The notes below the pieces were generated by a model that made no database searches, was not told where the DNA came from, and saw only the letters and a list, made by a program, of their open reading frames with translations. From assembly GCA_028715965.1 (NCBI GenBank), contig JAQUQS010000009.1, positions 1 through 55,710 on the forward strand: a stretch of DNA of 55,710 nt, given 5' to 3'. Shown one piece after another: positions 17,257-25,899 of the stretch; position 1 is the first letter of the stretch; every line of letters starts with the position of its first letter. Source of the stretch: Candidatus Omnitrophota bacterium (GTDB lineage: Bacteria; Omnitrophota; Gorgyraeia; Tantalellales; Tantalellaceae). Made by a program: the position numbers and the translations under genes.

Positions 17257-19248
17257 TCATCTGGATATCATCTTGATGAACTCTTCCTCGCTGAGGACTT
17301 TCACTCCGATCTTTTTCGCTTTATCGAGTTTCGACCCGGCCTTTTCCCCGGCCACCAGTATATCCGTACCCGGCCCGACGCTGGAAGAGGCCTGCCCTCC
17401 CATCGACTCCACTAGTTTTTCCGCTTCGGTCCGGGACATGGCGCTCATCGTACCGGTGAACACTACCTTCTTTCCTGAGAACACGCCGTCCTTCTTTTTC
17501 TCCACCGCTTTTATCCTGACGCCGGTTTTCTGTATCTTCCCCACCGCGGCGATATTATGTTTTTCGGAGAACCATTCGACGATACTTTCGGCTATTTCCG
17601 GCCCTATCTCGTTTATTTCCACCAGCTCCTCTTTCGTCGCCGCCATTATCCTGTCCAGCGTACCGAACTTATCGGCGATAAGCTTCGCGATATGTTTCCC
17701 GACGTTCTTTATCCCTAGCCCATAAAGGAACCTGTCGAGGGTAATATCCTTACTTTTCTCTATAGCGCCAAGGATGTTCGCCATCTTCCTGTCCTTGAAC
17801 CCCTCGAGCGCGGAAAGGTCCTCACGCTTGATATCGTAAAGTGACGCGATCCCGGTTATGATATCCCTGTCATAAAGAAGCGCCACCGTTTTTTCCGAAA
17901 GTCCCTCTATGTCCGCGGCGTCCTTCGACGCGTAATGCGTTATGGCTTCTTTCGCCTGAGCGGGGCATGACAGGCCGTTCGGGCACCTGTAAAATACATC
18001 CTCTTTTTCTATGTGGCCGCCGCAGCTCGGACATTTGGACGGCATACGGAAATCCTTCTCCTTACCGGTCCTCTTCTCCTTGAGCACTCCTGATATGTAC
18101 GGGATAACGTCCCCGGCGCGTTCCACCTTCACATAGTCTCCTATCTTCACCCCGAGCCGCTCGATCTGGTCCATATTATGGAGCGTCGCGCGTGACACGG
18201 TGACCCCTCCCACTTCGACCGGGTTAAGGAGCGCGAGCGGCGTGAGCGTTCCCGTACGCCCGACCTGTACAATAATATTCTCGACCCGCGTGATCTCTTT
18301 TCTCGGTTTGAATTTATATGCTACGGCCCATTTCGGGTTGTTGGTCCTCATGCCCAGCTTTTCCTGGAGCCGTATGTCGTCCACCTTGATAACAACACCG
18401 TCTATCTCATAGTCCATCCGCTCCCTTTTTTCCTCCATCCGGTGATGATAGGAAATGGCTTCCCGTATATCCGCGCAGTGTTCTATATCGGGAGCTTCTC
18501 CGAATCCCAGCGCCGTCAGCCTTTTCAGCGCCTCTTTCTGCGTCCCGGGCATCCCGTCCGAAATATCCATGATCTGGTACACATAAACATGAAGTTTCCT
18601 CGCGGCCGTTACCTCCGGGTCCAGCTGCCGCATGGAACCCGCTACGACGTTCCGCGGATTGGCGAACATGTCTCGTCCTTTTTCCGCCTGCTTTCTGTTA
18701 AGCTCCTGGAAGTCGCTGATGTGCATCATGACCTCTCCGCGCACGGATAAAAGATCGGGCACGTTCTTTCCCTTTAGTTTCTTCGGTACGTTCGATATGG
18801 TCCTTACATTGAGCGTCACGTCCTCACCGATGAAACCGTCACCCCTGGTGACGCCGCGCGCGAGCTCCCCTTTTTCATACACGAGCTCAATGCTCATACC
18901 GTCAAATTTGGGTTCGCACACGTATCCGGACATATGCCCGGCTTCTTTCTCGCAAGTCCAGTCGAAACGCGTAGCCCCGTCCTCGGCATTCACGCTCTCC
19001 AGGCTGAGCATAGGCACGATATGCCGCACCTTTTTAAGTTTGTCCGTAACGGGGGCCCCGACCGTACGCGTAGGGGAATCCTGCGTGGCGTATTCGGGAT
19101 GCCCCTTTTCCAGTTCCTTGAGCTCCGCCATGAGGCCGTCATACGCCGAGTCCGATATGCTCGGAGCGCCTTCCGTATAATAAAGCCGGTTATGTTCGAG
19201 TATCTCTTTTTTCAGCCGCTCTATTCTTTTTTTTATGTTCTCTGCCAT
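17257..19248 (-). CDS. ligA: NAD-dependent DNA ligase LigA
   Basis: 663 residues, the usual length. It seals nicks during replication and repair using NAD+. The adenylated lysine is K114 in CEPKFDGMS. The Ia domain is at the start (NRLYYTEGAPSISD), followed by nucleotidyltransferase and OB folds, a four-Cys zinc finger (CPSCGGH...CPNGLSCPAQ), a helix-hairpin-helix tandem and a C-terminal BRCT domain (KKVVFTGTMSAMSR). The start lies 5 nt after the polX stop, so it is the last gene of an operon with a response regulator, a GGDEF-MshEN protein and polX. Confidence 0.97.
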   Translation of the reverse strand: MAENIKKRIERLKKEILEHNRLYYTEGAPSISDSAYDGLMAELKELEKGHPEYATQDSPTRTVGAPVTDKLKKVRHIVPMLSLESVNAEDGATRFDWTCEKEAGHMSGYVCEPKFDGMSIELVYEKGELARGVTRGDGFIGEDVTLNVRTISNVPKKLKGKNVPDLLSVRGEVMMHISDFQELNRKQAEKGRDMFANPRNVVAGSMRQLDPEVTAARKLHVYVYQIMDISDGMPGTQKEALKRLTALGFGEAPDIEHCADIREAISYHHRMEEKRERMDYEIDGVVIKVDDIRLQEKLGMRTNNPKWAVAYKFKPRKEITRVENIIVQVGRTGTLTPLALLNPVEVGGVTVSRATLHNMDQIERLGVKIGDYVKVERAGDVIPYISGVLKEKRTGKEKDFRMPSKCPSCGGHIEKEDVFYRCPNGLSCPAQAKEAITHYASKDAADIEGLSEKTVALLYDRDIITGIASLYDIKREDLSALEGFKDRKMANILGAIEKSKDITLDRFLYGLGIKNVGKHIAKLIADKFGTLDRIMAATKEELVEINEIGPEIAESIVEWFSEKHNIAAVGKIQKTGVRIKAVEKKKDGVFSGKKVVFTGTMSAMSRTEAEKLVESMGGQASSSVGPGTDILVAGEKAGSKLDKAKKIGVKVLSEEEFIKMISR

Positions 19249-19253
19249 CCGTC

Positions 19254-20999
19254 TCAGCTTCTCCGTCCCCTGATCTTCTTGATGAGCGCGTCATACCCAT
19301 GCGTGTTCAGCACATCTTTTTTCTCCAGCCAGCCCCTGCGGGCCGTCACGACCCCGTAGAACATGAGATCCATCTGGGCCACGCTGTGGGCGTCCGTGTT
19401 TATAGCCACTCCCGCGCCCAGTTCCTTTGCCCTCATCGAGTTCACATCGTTCAGGTCTATCCTCTCACCATGCGTGTTTATCTCAAGGAAGACCCCCGCT
19501 TCAGCGGCCTTGCTGAAGACCCTGTCCATGTCCGCCTCTAGGCCCTTCCTTGTCGATATCAGCCTACCGGATGGATGGGCCAGGATATTGACGTACGGGT
19601 TGTCGAGGCATCTCAATATGCGCTCCGTCTGTTTTTCCCTGTCGAGCGAGAAGTTCGAGTGTATGGCCGCCACAACAAGGTCCAGCTCCTTGAGCGCGTA
19701 GTCCTCCAGGTCAAGCGTACCGTCCGCCAGGATATCCACTTCCACACCAGCCAGTATCTTAAGCCCTTTTACGGAACGGGCGACCTTTCTTATCCTGTCG
19801 GCGTGGGCAAGTATCTCTTTCTCGTCCATCCCTTTCGCTATCCTTATGAGCTTGGAATGGTCCGTTATGGCGATATACTCATAGCCCTTGTCCTTCGCCG
19901 CTTCAGCCAGCTCCTTTATGGTAGCGGTGCCGTCGGTCGCGTTGGTATGTAGATGCAGGTCCCCTTTTAAATCGTCCAGTTCCACCAGACGCGAAGGCAG
20001 GGTCCCGGAAAGAGCCGCCTCTATCTCTCCTCTGTTCTCGCGCATTTCCGGCGGGATAAATCCAAGTCCCAGCTCTTTGTAAACTTCTCTCTCGGTGCCT
20101 CCGGCCGCAAAGACCTCTTTCCCGTTCCGGGTCACCTTGAAAACACCGTATTCGCTCAGCTTATATCCTTTGTTCTTTGCTATATGCCTCAACTTGACGT
20201 TGTGTTCCTTGGAACCCGTAAAATACTGGAGCGCCGCTCCATAAGAGTTCTTGTCCACAACCCTGAGATCTATCTGCGGCCCCCCCTTGAGCGATACGCT
20301 GGATTTTGTCGCGCCTTTCGCCACGATCGATCCAACTCCGGGAAAACCCGTGAAATGTTCCATCGCTTTTTCGGGGTCACTTACGGTAGCGAGTATATCT
20401 ATATCCCCTATGGTCTCCCTTCCCCGCCTCAGGCTTCCGGCGATATCGGTCTTCCTGAAAAGCCCGCGTGGTTTTTCAAGATATTCGATCATGGCCCTGG
20501 CGTACGCGTAAGCCTCCGGCAATAGAAGCCTGCCCTGTTTTTTCCTGTAATGCTCAATGGACTCGAGTATCTTGGCCTCGGTCTTGTCCCCCATCCCCGG
20601 CAGCTCGGCTACACGGCCCGACTTACAGGCCTTTTCCAGGTCGTCCACATTATTGATGCCGAGCTCTTTTCGCAATTTGGATAATTTCTTCGGCCCGAGA
20701 CCGGACAGGTTCAAGAGGTCAAGAAAGCCCGGCTCGAACTCGGACATGAGCTCATCGTAATACGCGAGACCCCCCGTTCCCAGCATTTCAATTATCTTCG
20801 CCTTGAGGTCCTTGCCTATACCCTCGATCCCATCCAGGGAACCCGGGTCTCCGGCGTAAAGGTCCGACAATTGACGGGCAAGTTCACTTATATTGCGCGC
20901 CGCCGTCCGGTACGCCCGAATCTTGAAGACATTGTCCCCTCTTATCTCAAGCGCGTCGGCTATCCTGAAAAATATTTCGGCTATCTGTTCATTGTTCAT
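19254..20999 (-). CDS. polX: DNA polymerase/3'-5' exonuclease PolX
   Basis: 581 residues. Bacterial family X polymerase for gap filling in base-excision repair, with an added PHP exonuclease. N-terminal 8-kDa helix-hairpin-helix domain (SLDGIEGIGKDLKAK), nucleotidyltransferase motif GSLRRGRETIGDIDI with the paired metal Asp residues, then the PHP domain with metal ligands in DLHLHTNATDG, AITDHS, GVEVDI, AAIHSN, LAHPSGR and NTDAHS. I take the ATG at 20999 as start because homologues begin at NNEQIA; it overlaps the preceding GGDEF gene by 11 nt, pointing to translational coupling. Followed 5 nt later by ligA, a sensible repair pairing. Confidence 0.95.
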   Translation of the reverse strand: MNNEQIAEIFFRIADALEIRGDNVFKIRAYRTAARNISELARQLSDLYAGDPGSLDGIEGIGKDLKAKIIEMLGTGGLAYYDELMSEFEPGFLDLLNLSGLGPKKLSKLRKELGINNVDDLEKACKSGRVAELPGMGDKTEAKILESIEHYRKKQGRLLLPEAYAYARAMIEYLEKPRGLFRKTDIAGSLRRGRETIGDIDILATVSDPEKAMEHFTGFPGVGSIVAKGATKSSVSLKGGPQIDLRVVDKNSYGAALQYFTGSKEHNVKLRHIAKNKGYKLSEYGVFKVTRNGKEVFAAGGTEREVYKELGLGFIPPEMRENRGEIEAALSGTLPSRLVELDDLKGDLHLHTNATDGTATIKELAEAAKDKGYEYIAITDHSKLIRIAKGMDEKEILAHADRIRKVARSVKGLKILAGVEVDILADGTLDLEDYALKELDLVVAAIHSNFSLDREKQTERILRCLDNPYVNILAHPSGRLISTRKGLEADMDRVFSKAAEAGVFLEINTHGERIDLNDVNSMRAKELGAGVAINTDAHSVAQMDLMFYGVVTARRGWLEKKDVLNTHGYDALIKKIRGRRS

Positions 21000-22215
21000 A
21001 TTTATCGCCCGCTGGCGGAATGGTCCCTTCGGAGCCCTCCAGATCGTTCCCCTGGCACATAAGGGCTTCAGCCAGACCCGCGTCATCTATAAGCCCCATT
21101 TCCTTCATCACCTCTCCCAGCATTATCCCCCTCTTCCAGTGAGTCTTGAGGGCGCTGTCAAGCTGCTCTACCGTCACGATGTTCTTCTCGATAAGTATCT
21201 GCCCGAGCGGCTTATAACTCTTCACGATGGATTCGTCATTACTGAAAAGCCTGACCGTGAGATGGTCGCCTTTTTCCATTATCCTGCGATCGGCCATATA
21301 CTTGCTTCCCTTTATGGCCTTGAGATATTGTTTAACCTCGGCGATACGTTCGTTCATCTCAATGATGCTGTTGAGCTCAAGCGGCCCGTTCTTTATAACG
21401 AACGCCACGGTAACGCTCATGATAGGTATCCTTCTTATCTTCCTGGCCCTGTCCTTCGCCTGTATATACCCTTTCCTGCGGTCCGCCGGCGCGTAATGGA
21501 AAGGCACGATGGTATCGAACATGCATATGAAATTCTGGCATATGGCATTATACTTCTCAGGCGTGGTTATCATGACGAAATCATCGCCCCCTATATGCCC
21601 CACGAAATCGGACTTGTTCCCGTGGTTCCTGACCGACACGCTCAGCATATACGCCGTCTGCATGATCACGCGGTCACCCTTGAGGTACCCGTATTTATCA
21701 TTGAACGACTTGAAATTGTCTATGTCCACATGGCCGGCGACAAAAGGTGTCCCGTTCTTTATTCTTTCGTTCAACATCTCCTCTATTACTATCCCCCCGG
21801 GAAGACCCGTAAGCGGACTCGCGTAAAAACTCTGTTGTGATCTTTTTATCGCTATATCCATCCGCACTTTAAGTTCCACCGGATCAGGCGGCGAGAGTAT
21901 GTAGTCGTCAAGACCCTGGACGGTTTCGAACCCGCCCGCGGTAAGCACCGCTTTATTCATGAGCGCCATCACGGGAATATGGACAGTGGCGAAATCACGT
22001 TTAAGCTCAGCGCATATATCCGCGTAAGCGGCACCGGGCGCGCTCATGTCGATAAGTATCATGTCAGGGGAACATCTTGTTATCCTGGATAGTTCGGGGA
22101 CGCCGGTGATATCGTACTCGACATCATATCCCGGCGTATTATCAAGACAGGCCCGCAGGACCGCGTTGATATTGTCGGCCCCGCCTATAACGAGTATCCT
22201 GCGTGTCTTTTTCAT
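20989..22215 (-). CDS. Degenerate receiver + GGDEF domain + C-terminal MshEN-like c-di-GMP-binding domain
   Basis: 408 residues. Residues 5-125 form a receiver-like domain with a candidate phospho-acceptor D56 but GGAD in place of the usual acidic pair and no clear switch Lys. Residues 130-310 form a GGDEF domain whose signature is GGDDF (209-213); the inhibitory RxxD site is not conserved (NKSD). Residues 337-388 match the two-part pattern of the MshEN/T2SSE N-terminal domain (PLGQILIEKNIVTVEQL then MLGEVMKEMGLI), which binds c-di-GMP in known proteins. The ATG at 22215 has AGAGG upstream. It lies between a single-domain response regulator and polX. Whether it makes c-di-GMP or only senses it is open. 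Confidence 0.8.
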   Translation of the reverse strand: MKKTRRILVIGGADNINAVLRACLDNTPGYDVEYDITGVPELSRITRCSPDMILIDMSAPGAAYADICAELKRDFATVHIPVMALMNKAVLTAGGFETVQGLDDYILSPPDPVELKVRMDIAIKRSQQSFYASPLTGLPGGIVIEEMLNERIKNGTPFVAGHVDIDNFKSFNDKYGYLKGDRVIMQTAYMLSVSVRNHGNKSDFVGHIGGDDFVMITTPEKYNAICQNFICMFDTIVPFHYAPADRRKGYIQAKDRARKIRRIPIMSVTVAFVIKNGPLELNSIIEMNERIAEVKQYLKAIKGSKYMADRRIMEKGDHLTVRLFSNDESIVKSYKPLGQILIEKNIVTVEQLDSALKTHWKRGIMLGEVMKEMGLIDDAGLAEALMCQGNDLEGSEGTIPPAGDKYEQ

Positions 22216-22247
22216 ATGGCCTCTGGACGGAAAGCGGACGGACCCTG

Positions 22248-22628
22248 TCAAATGATCAGTTTATCCTCGCTTATCCCGAGGCATTTTCTTATTGTAGCTT
22301 TGACAACGTCCACATCGAACGGTTTGGGTATATAGGCGTACGCCCCTAGCTCCTTGCATTTAGTCGCGTTATCATAATCACCATGGGCTGTCATTATTAT
22401 GATCTTAATATCGCTGATCTCTTTTCTTACCCTTATAAGGAACTCAATGCCGTCCATATCCGGCATGACGAGGTCAAGAAGCACGCAATCAGGCTTCTCC
22501 TTGATCACGCGCTCAAGGGCTATCACGGAACTCGTTTCGCAGATTATCTCGTACCCCTCGTTCTCGAATACATACGCCAAGAGGTCACACACGTTCTTCT
22601 GATCATCGACCACCATGATTTTCGGCAT
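22248..22628 (-). CDS. Single-domain response regulator (CheY-like)
   Basis: 126 residues, a lone receiver domain with all key residues: acidic pair D8-D9, phospho-acceptor D52 (LLDLVMPDMDG), T80 (IIMTAHG) and K102 (IPKPFD). No output domain, so it acts by protein contact, possibly on the GGDEF-MshEN protein encoded 32 nt downstream. The start has AAGGGGG upstream. No histidine kinase gene is in the window. First gene of the response regulator-GGDEF-polX-ligA unit. Confidence 0.9.
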   Translation of the reverse strand: MPKIMVVDDQKNVCDLLAYVFENEGYEIICETSSVIALERVIKEKPDCVLLDLVMPDMDGIEFLIRVRKEISDIKIIIMTAHGDYDNATKCKELGAYAYIPKPFDVDVVKATIRKCLGISEDKLII

Positions 22629-22648
22629 TTTTCCCCCTTTCCATGTAT

Positions 22649-22677
22649 ATCATATACGATTCCTGTAAATAAAGCAA
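22649..22677 (-). promoter_or_regulatory. Promoter of the response regulator operon
   Basis: Minus-strand TTGCTT, 17 nt, TATGAT, about 20 nt before the response regulator ATG. It is divergent from the sigma factor promoter about 80 bp away. Confidence 0.6.
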
Positions 22678-22758
22678 AAGGAAATCCATCCTTCGGCCAC
22701 CCCACCCCATAGCCCGCGCCGGGGATCAGAAATATATTCATTTTACATCAAATATATA

Positions 22759-22787
22759 TTGATTTTTAATAAATAAGGTGCTATGCT
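22759..22787 (+). promoter_or_regulatory. Sigma factor gene promoter, predicted leaderless
   Basis: TTGATT (22759-22764), 17 nt, TATGCT (22782-22787), then six bases to the ATG at 22794. The expected transcription start coincides with the A of the start codon. Confidence 0.65.
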
Positions 22788-22793
22788 GTCCGA

Positions 22794-23396
22794 ATGGAAC
22801 CGTCTTTATTGATAAAAAAATGCCTGGAAAAAGACCAGAACGCCTGGGATCATTTCATAAAGAGCTACACCCCGATCGTAAGAAAAGGCATCATCCGGCG
22901 TCTGAAGGATTACGGGATAAGACCGGCACATGACCACGTGAACGACATAGTACAGGAGGTTTTCCTGTATCTCTGGGAAAAAGATAAATTATCGCAATTA
23001 AGGCATATTGAGGCACTCAGGTCATGGCTGTCGATAATAGCGTTCAATACCGCGTCGAACTATTGCAAAAAAGTCTTTTTCAGGGAAAGGTCAGCGCAGG
23101 CGCGTTCCCTTGAAGAACGACCGGACGGCGACCTGGGCCTGTGTCTTCTGGATATAATACCTGATCCCCGGGAATGTCCGGATCAAAAAACGGAACTCGC
23201 GGACCTGCGCGCGCGGCTCCGCGAAAAACTAAGCGATATGCCGCCGAGAACGCGGCTCGCGCTCACTTTCTCTCTTTTAGACGGCCTTTCCCAAAAGGAG
23301 ATCGCCTCCATCATGAACCTTCCACGCGGCACTATCTCAGCCATGATATGCAGGGGCAGGCGTGTTCTATCGGAAAAAATATGCGATCACCCTTAA
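22794..23396 (+). CDS. RNA polymerase sigma factor, sigma-70 family (ECF-like)
   Basis: 200 residues. Region 2 is visible as DIVQEVFLYLWEK followed by LRSWLSIIAFNTASNYCKK, and region 4 as the helix-turn-helix LSQKEIASIMNLPRGTISAM. No region 1.1 or 3, so it is of the ECF type that directs RNA polymerase to a small regulon. No Shine-Dalgarno sequence precedes the ATG, and a promoter ends 6 nt before it. The next gene encodes a zinc-finger anti-sigma candidate, the usual arrangement for a sigma/anti-sigma pair. Targets are unknown; the secreted-protein island 2.5 kb downstream is a candidate only by proximity. Confidence 0.9.
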   Translation: MEPSLLIKKCLEKDQNAWDHFIKSYTPIVRKGIIRRLKDYGIRPAHDHVNDIVQEVFLYLWEKDKLSQLRHIEALRSWLSIIAFNTASNYCKKVFFRERSAQARSLEERPDGDLGLCLLDIIPDPRECPDQKTELADLRARLREKLSDMPPRTRLALTFSLLDGLSQKEIASIMNLPRGTISAMICRGRRVLSEKICDHP

Positions 23397-23450
23397 AAAA
23401 ACTTGCAGCAATCCATCGCCTGCTCTTGTCTTAATATAAAAGGGGGCGCC

Positions 23451-23876
23451 ATGCGAAATTGTCCATCAGAACAGGAACTCGGCGAATACATCGCTGGCAT
23501 ATACCGGAACAACAAAGCCGGGGAAAGGATAGAAACACACCTTTGTGAGTGCCAGGATTGCCGCGCCGCGGTCATAGCCGCGCATAGAACATGCCGCGAA
23601 CGCGGGACACGCCGGATACTTGTAGGCGTTACGGGATATCTTAGCGGCAAAAAGTATCTATTGTCCGCCATGCTCGCTCTATTTTTTTCTTTCACTGTAA
23701 GGCGTTATTTTTTTCAATTCCTGGGCATCTCCATGATACTGTGGCTCAAGGTCATCCTGGACTCTCGAGCCGCCAGGTTCATGCTTATGGTAAAAAAGAC
23801 ATGTGGGGACGAACGAGATGGACATCCCCGCGGGAACACGATACGGGAGGACAATGGCACTGGAAAGGACCAATAG
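23451..23876 (+). CDS. Putative zinc-finger anti-sigma factor, membrane-bound
   Basis: 141 residues. The N-terminus has the pattern Cys4 ... His30-x3-Cys34-x2-Cys37 of the zf-HC2 anti-sigma zinc-binding domain, with HLCECQDCRAA. A hydrophobic segment (about 69-102) could span the membrane once or twice. The start has AAGGGGG before the ATG. It directly follows the sigma factor gene and overlaps the start of yraN by 23 nt. Likely role: holding the upstream sigma factor inactive until an envelope signal arrives (inference from family and position). Confidence 0.7.
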   Translation: MRNCPSEQELGEYIAGIYRNNKAGERIETHLCECQDCRAAVIAAHRTCRERGTRRILVGVTGYLSGKKYLLSAMLALFFSFTVRRYFFQFLGISMILWLKVILDSRAARFMLMVKKTCGDERDGHPRGNTIREDNGTGKDQ

Positions 23877-24240
23877 AAATATCGGCATGCTGGGAGAACA
23901 GATGGCCGCGCGTTTCATGAGGGCGCGCGGGTTCCGGATAATCGAACGGAATTCACGCACGCCGTTCGGGGAGATCGATATCATATGCGTAAAGAACGAC
24001 CTGCTTGTGTTCGTCGAGGTAAAGACACGCATATCAGAAAAATACGGCGCGCCCGCCTTCGCGATAAACAGGTATAAGGCCAGGAAACTCGTGGAGAACT
24101 GCAGCTATTACATGGCCGCCCATAGGCATCTGCCCCGTTCCCCGCGGATAGACGTCATCACCGTTAACCTTGACCATAGAGGCGGGTTCAAGATACTACG
24201 CCATATCATAAACGCTATTCATGACACTAGGGAGGGATAA
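23854..24240 (+). CDS. yraN: UPF0102 protein YraN (endonuclease-like)
   Basis: 128 residues of the YraN/UPF0102 family, with a restriction-endonuclease-like fold. The family signature GEIDIICVKNDLLVFVEVKTR is present (D and E-x-K of a PD-(D/E)xK site), preceded by GMLGEQMAARFMRARGFRIIERN. Biochemical role is not firmly known; it is very often near dprA, comM or rnhB. Start taken as the ATG at 23854 with GGGAGG just upstream, overlapping the end of the anti-sigma gene. The comM Shine-Dalgarno GGGAGGG overlaps its end. Confidence 0.9.
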   Translation: MALERTNRNIGMLGEQMAARFMRARGFRIIERNSRTPFGEIDIICVKNDLLVFVEVKTRISEKYGAPAFAINRYKARKLVENCSYYMAAHRHLPRSPRIDVITVNLDHRGGFKILRHIINAIHDTREG

Positions 24241-24241
24241 A

Positions 24242-25759
24242 ATGCTTTCTAAGACCAGATCCGCGTGCAATACAGGCGTCGAGGCCTGCGCGGTGGACGT
24301 TGAAGTGGACATCTCAGGTGGCCTGCCCTGCTTTACAGTGGTCGGCCTGCCAGATACCGCGATAAAAGAAAGCCGCGACAGGATACGCTCAGCGATCAGG
24401 AACTCCGGATTCCATTTCCCGTCGACAAGAGTAACGGTCAACCTGTCCCCGGCAGACACCAAAAAAGAAGGGGCCGGGCTGGACCTGCCGATAGCCATCG
24501 GGGTGCTCGCCTGCGAGGATATCGTGGACGTGGCCTGTCTGGAAGGAACAGCTTTCGTCGGGGAGCTTTCCCTCAACGGCAGGTTAAAACCGTTACGCGG
24601 GGCCCTTTCGGCCGCGCTGGCGCTAAAGGACAGGTGCAAAGCCATAATACTCCCCGCGGCTAACGCCGAGGAGGCCTCGCACATAAAAGGAGTGGAGATC
24701 TATGGCGCGCGCGGTCTGAGGGAGGTCATAGACCACCTGAAAGGGCTCGACCTGATAACACCCGCGGAACCCGTACGGGAAGACGCGTCCGCCGCAAGCA
24801 ATACCTATCCTGATATGCGCGACGTAAAAGGCCAGGAACATGTGAAACGCGCGCTTGAGGTCGCCGCGTCGGGTGGACATAATATACTAATGATCGGGCC
24901 ACCCGGTTCCGGGAAAAGCATGCTGGCTAAAAGATTTCCCGGTATTCTCCCGGACCTTTCCCATGATGAACGTCTTGAGGCCACGAACATCCACAGTATA
25001 TCGGGCCTGTTGAAAAACGGTTCCTTGATCAGGGAGCGTCCTTTCCGCTCGCCGCATCACACTATCTCTTATGCCGCGATGGTCGGTGGCGGTACCAGCC
25101 CCATGCCGGGAGAGATAACGCTCTCCCACCACGGGGTGCTCTTCCTGGATGAATTCCCGGAGTTCAGGAGGGACGTCCTTGAGACATTGCGACAACCTAT
25201 GGAAACCGGTGAGGTGACCATAACACGGGTACAGAGGTCCAGCACTTATCCTTCAAGGTTCCTCCTGATAGCCGCGATGAACCCGTGTCCATGCGGATAT
25301 TTTACCGACCCGCGCAAACAGTGTCACTGCAGCGCGCACCAGATACAAAAATACCTGTCCAAGATATCAGGGCCCCTTCTGGACCGTATCGACATACATG
25401 TCGAGGTCCCCCGGCTCTCCTACGAGAACCTTTCCGGACGCAGGACGGGAGAAAGCTCTACGAACATAAAAGAACGTGTACTTGCCGCGAGGAACATACA
25501 AAGTTCAAGGTTTGGACCGGAACGCGTTAACGCGAATATGGGGCCAAAAGACATTGAAACGTATTGCAAAATATCGGATGAAGCGGAGAAATTGCTCAAA
25601 ACAGCTATACTTGAACTGGGCATAAGTGCACGAGCCTATCACAAGATCTTGAAAATATCTCTAACTATTGCTGATATGGATAGTTCTGATATTGTTACTA
25701 CCCAGCATATTTCAGAAGCCATCGGATATAGAACACTTGACCGGGGCATATGGCATTGA
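24242..25759 (+). CDS. comM: ComM/YifB family AAA+ ATPase (Mg chelatase-like)
   Basis: 505 residues. ComM is a hexameric helicase that extends branch migration during natural transformation. The N-terminal Lon-like domain is recognisable (GVEACAVDVEVDISGGLPCF), Walker A GPPGSGKSM is near 219-226, Walker B is GVLFLDEFPEF, and the Cys-rich NPCPCGYFTDP segment and the C-terminal Mg_chelatase_C helices are present. The start has GGGAGGG six bases upstream, overlapping the yraN stop. The last 120 nt or so are much more AT-rich than the rest (44 G/C of 120 at 25621-25740, against 39 of 60 at 24601-24660). dprA, a common partner, is not here. Confidence 0.95.
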   Translation: MLSKTRSACNTGVEACAVDVEVDISGGLPCFTVVGLPDTAIKESRDRIRSAIRNSGFHFPSTRVTVNLSPADTKKEGAGLDLPIAIGVLACEDIVDVACLEGTAFVGELSLNGRLKPLRGALSAALALKDRCKAIILPAANAEEASHIKGVEIYGARGLREVIDHLKGLDLITPAEPVREDASAASNTYPDMRDVKGQEHVKRALEVAASGGHNILMIGPPGSGKSMLAKRFPGILPDLSHDERLEATNIHSISGLLKNGSLIRERPFRSPHHTISYAAMVGGGTSPMPGEITLSHHGVLFLDEFPEFRRDVLETLRQPMETGEVTITRVQRSSTYPSRFLLIAAMNPCPCGYFTDPRKQCHCSAHQIQKYLSKISGPLLDRIDIHVEVPRLSYENLSGRRTGESSTNIKERVLAARNIQSSRFGPERVNANMGPKDIETYCKISDEAEKLLKTAILELGISARAYHKILKISLTIADMDSSDIVTTQHISEAIGYRTLDRGIWH

Positions 25760-25899
25760 ACCAAGGTTAGTCCAAAAAAAAGCATGGTTTTCTAGCTTTC
25801 CTTTATGATTACATCGGGTAAACTTTAACTAGAGCAATGTGTAGTTATGCGCGTGAGATTGCGGACAAGATAAATGCGCCATAGACCTGGAGGATAAAA

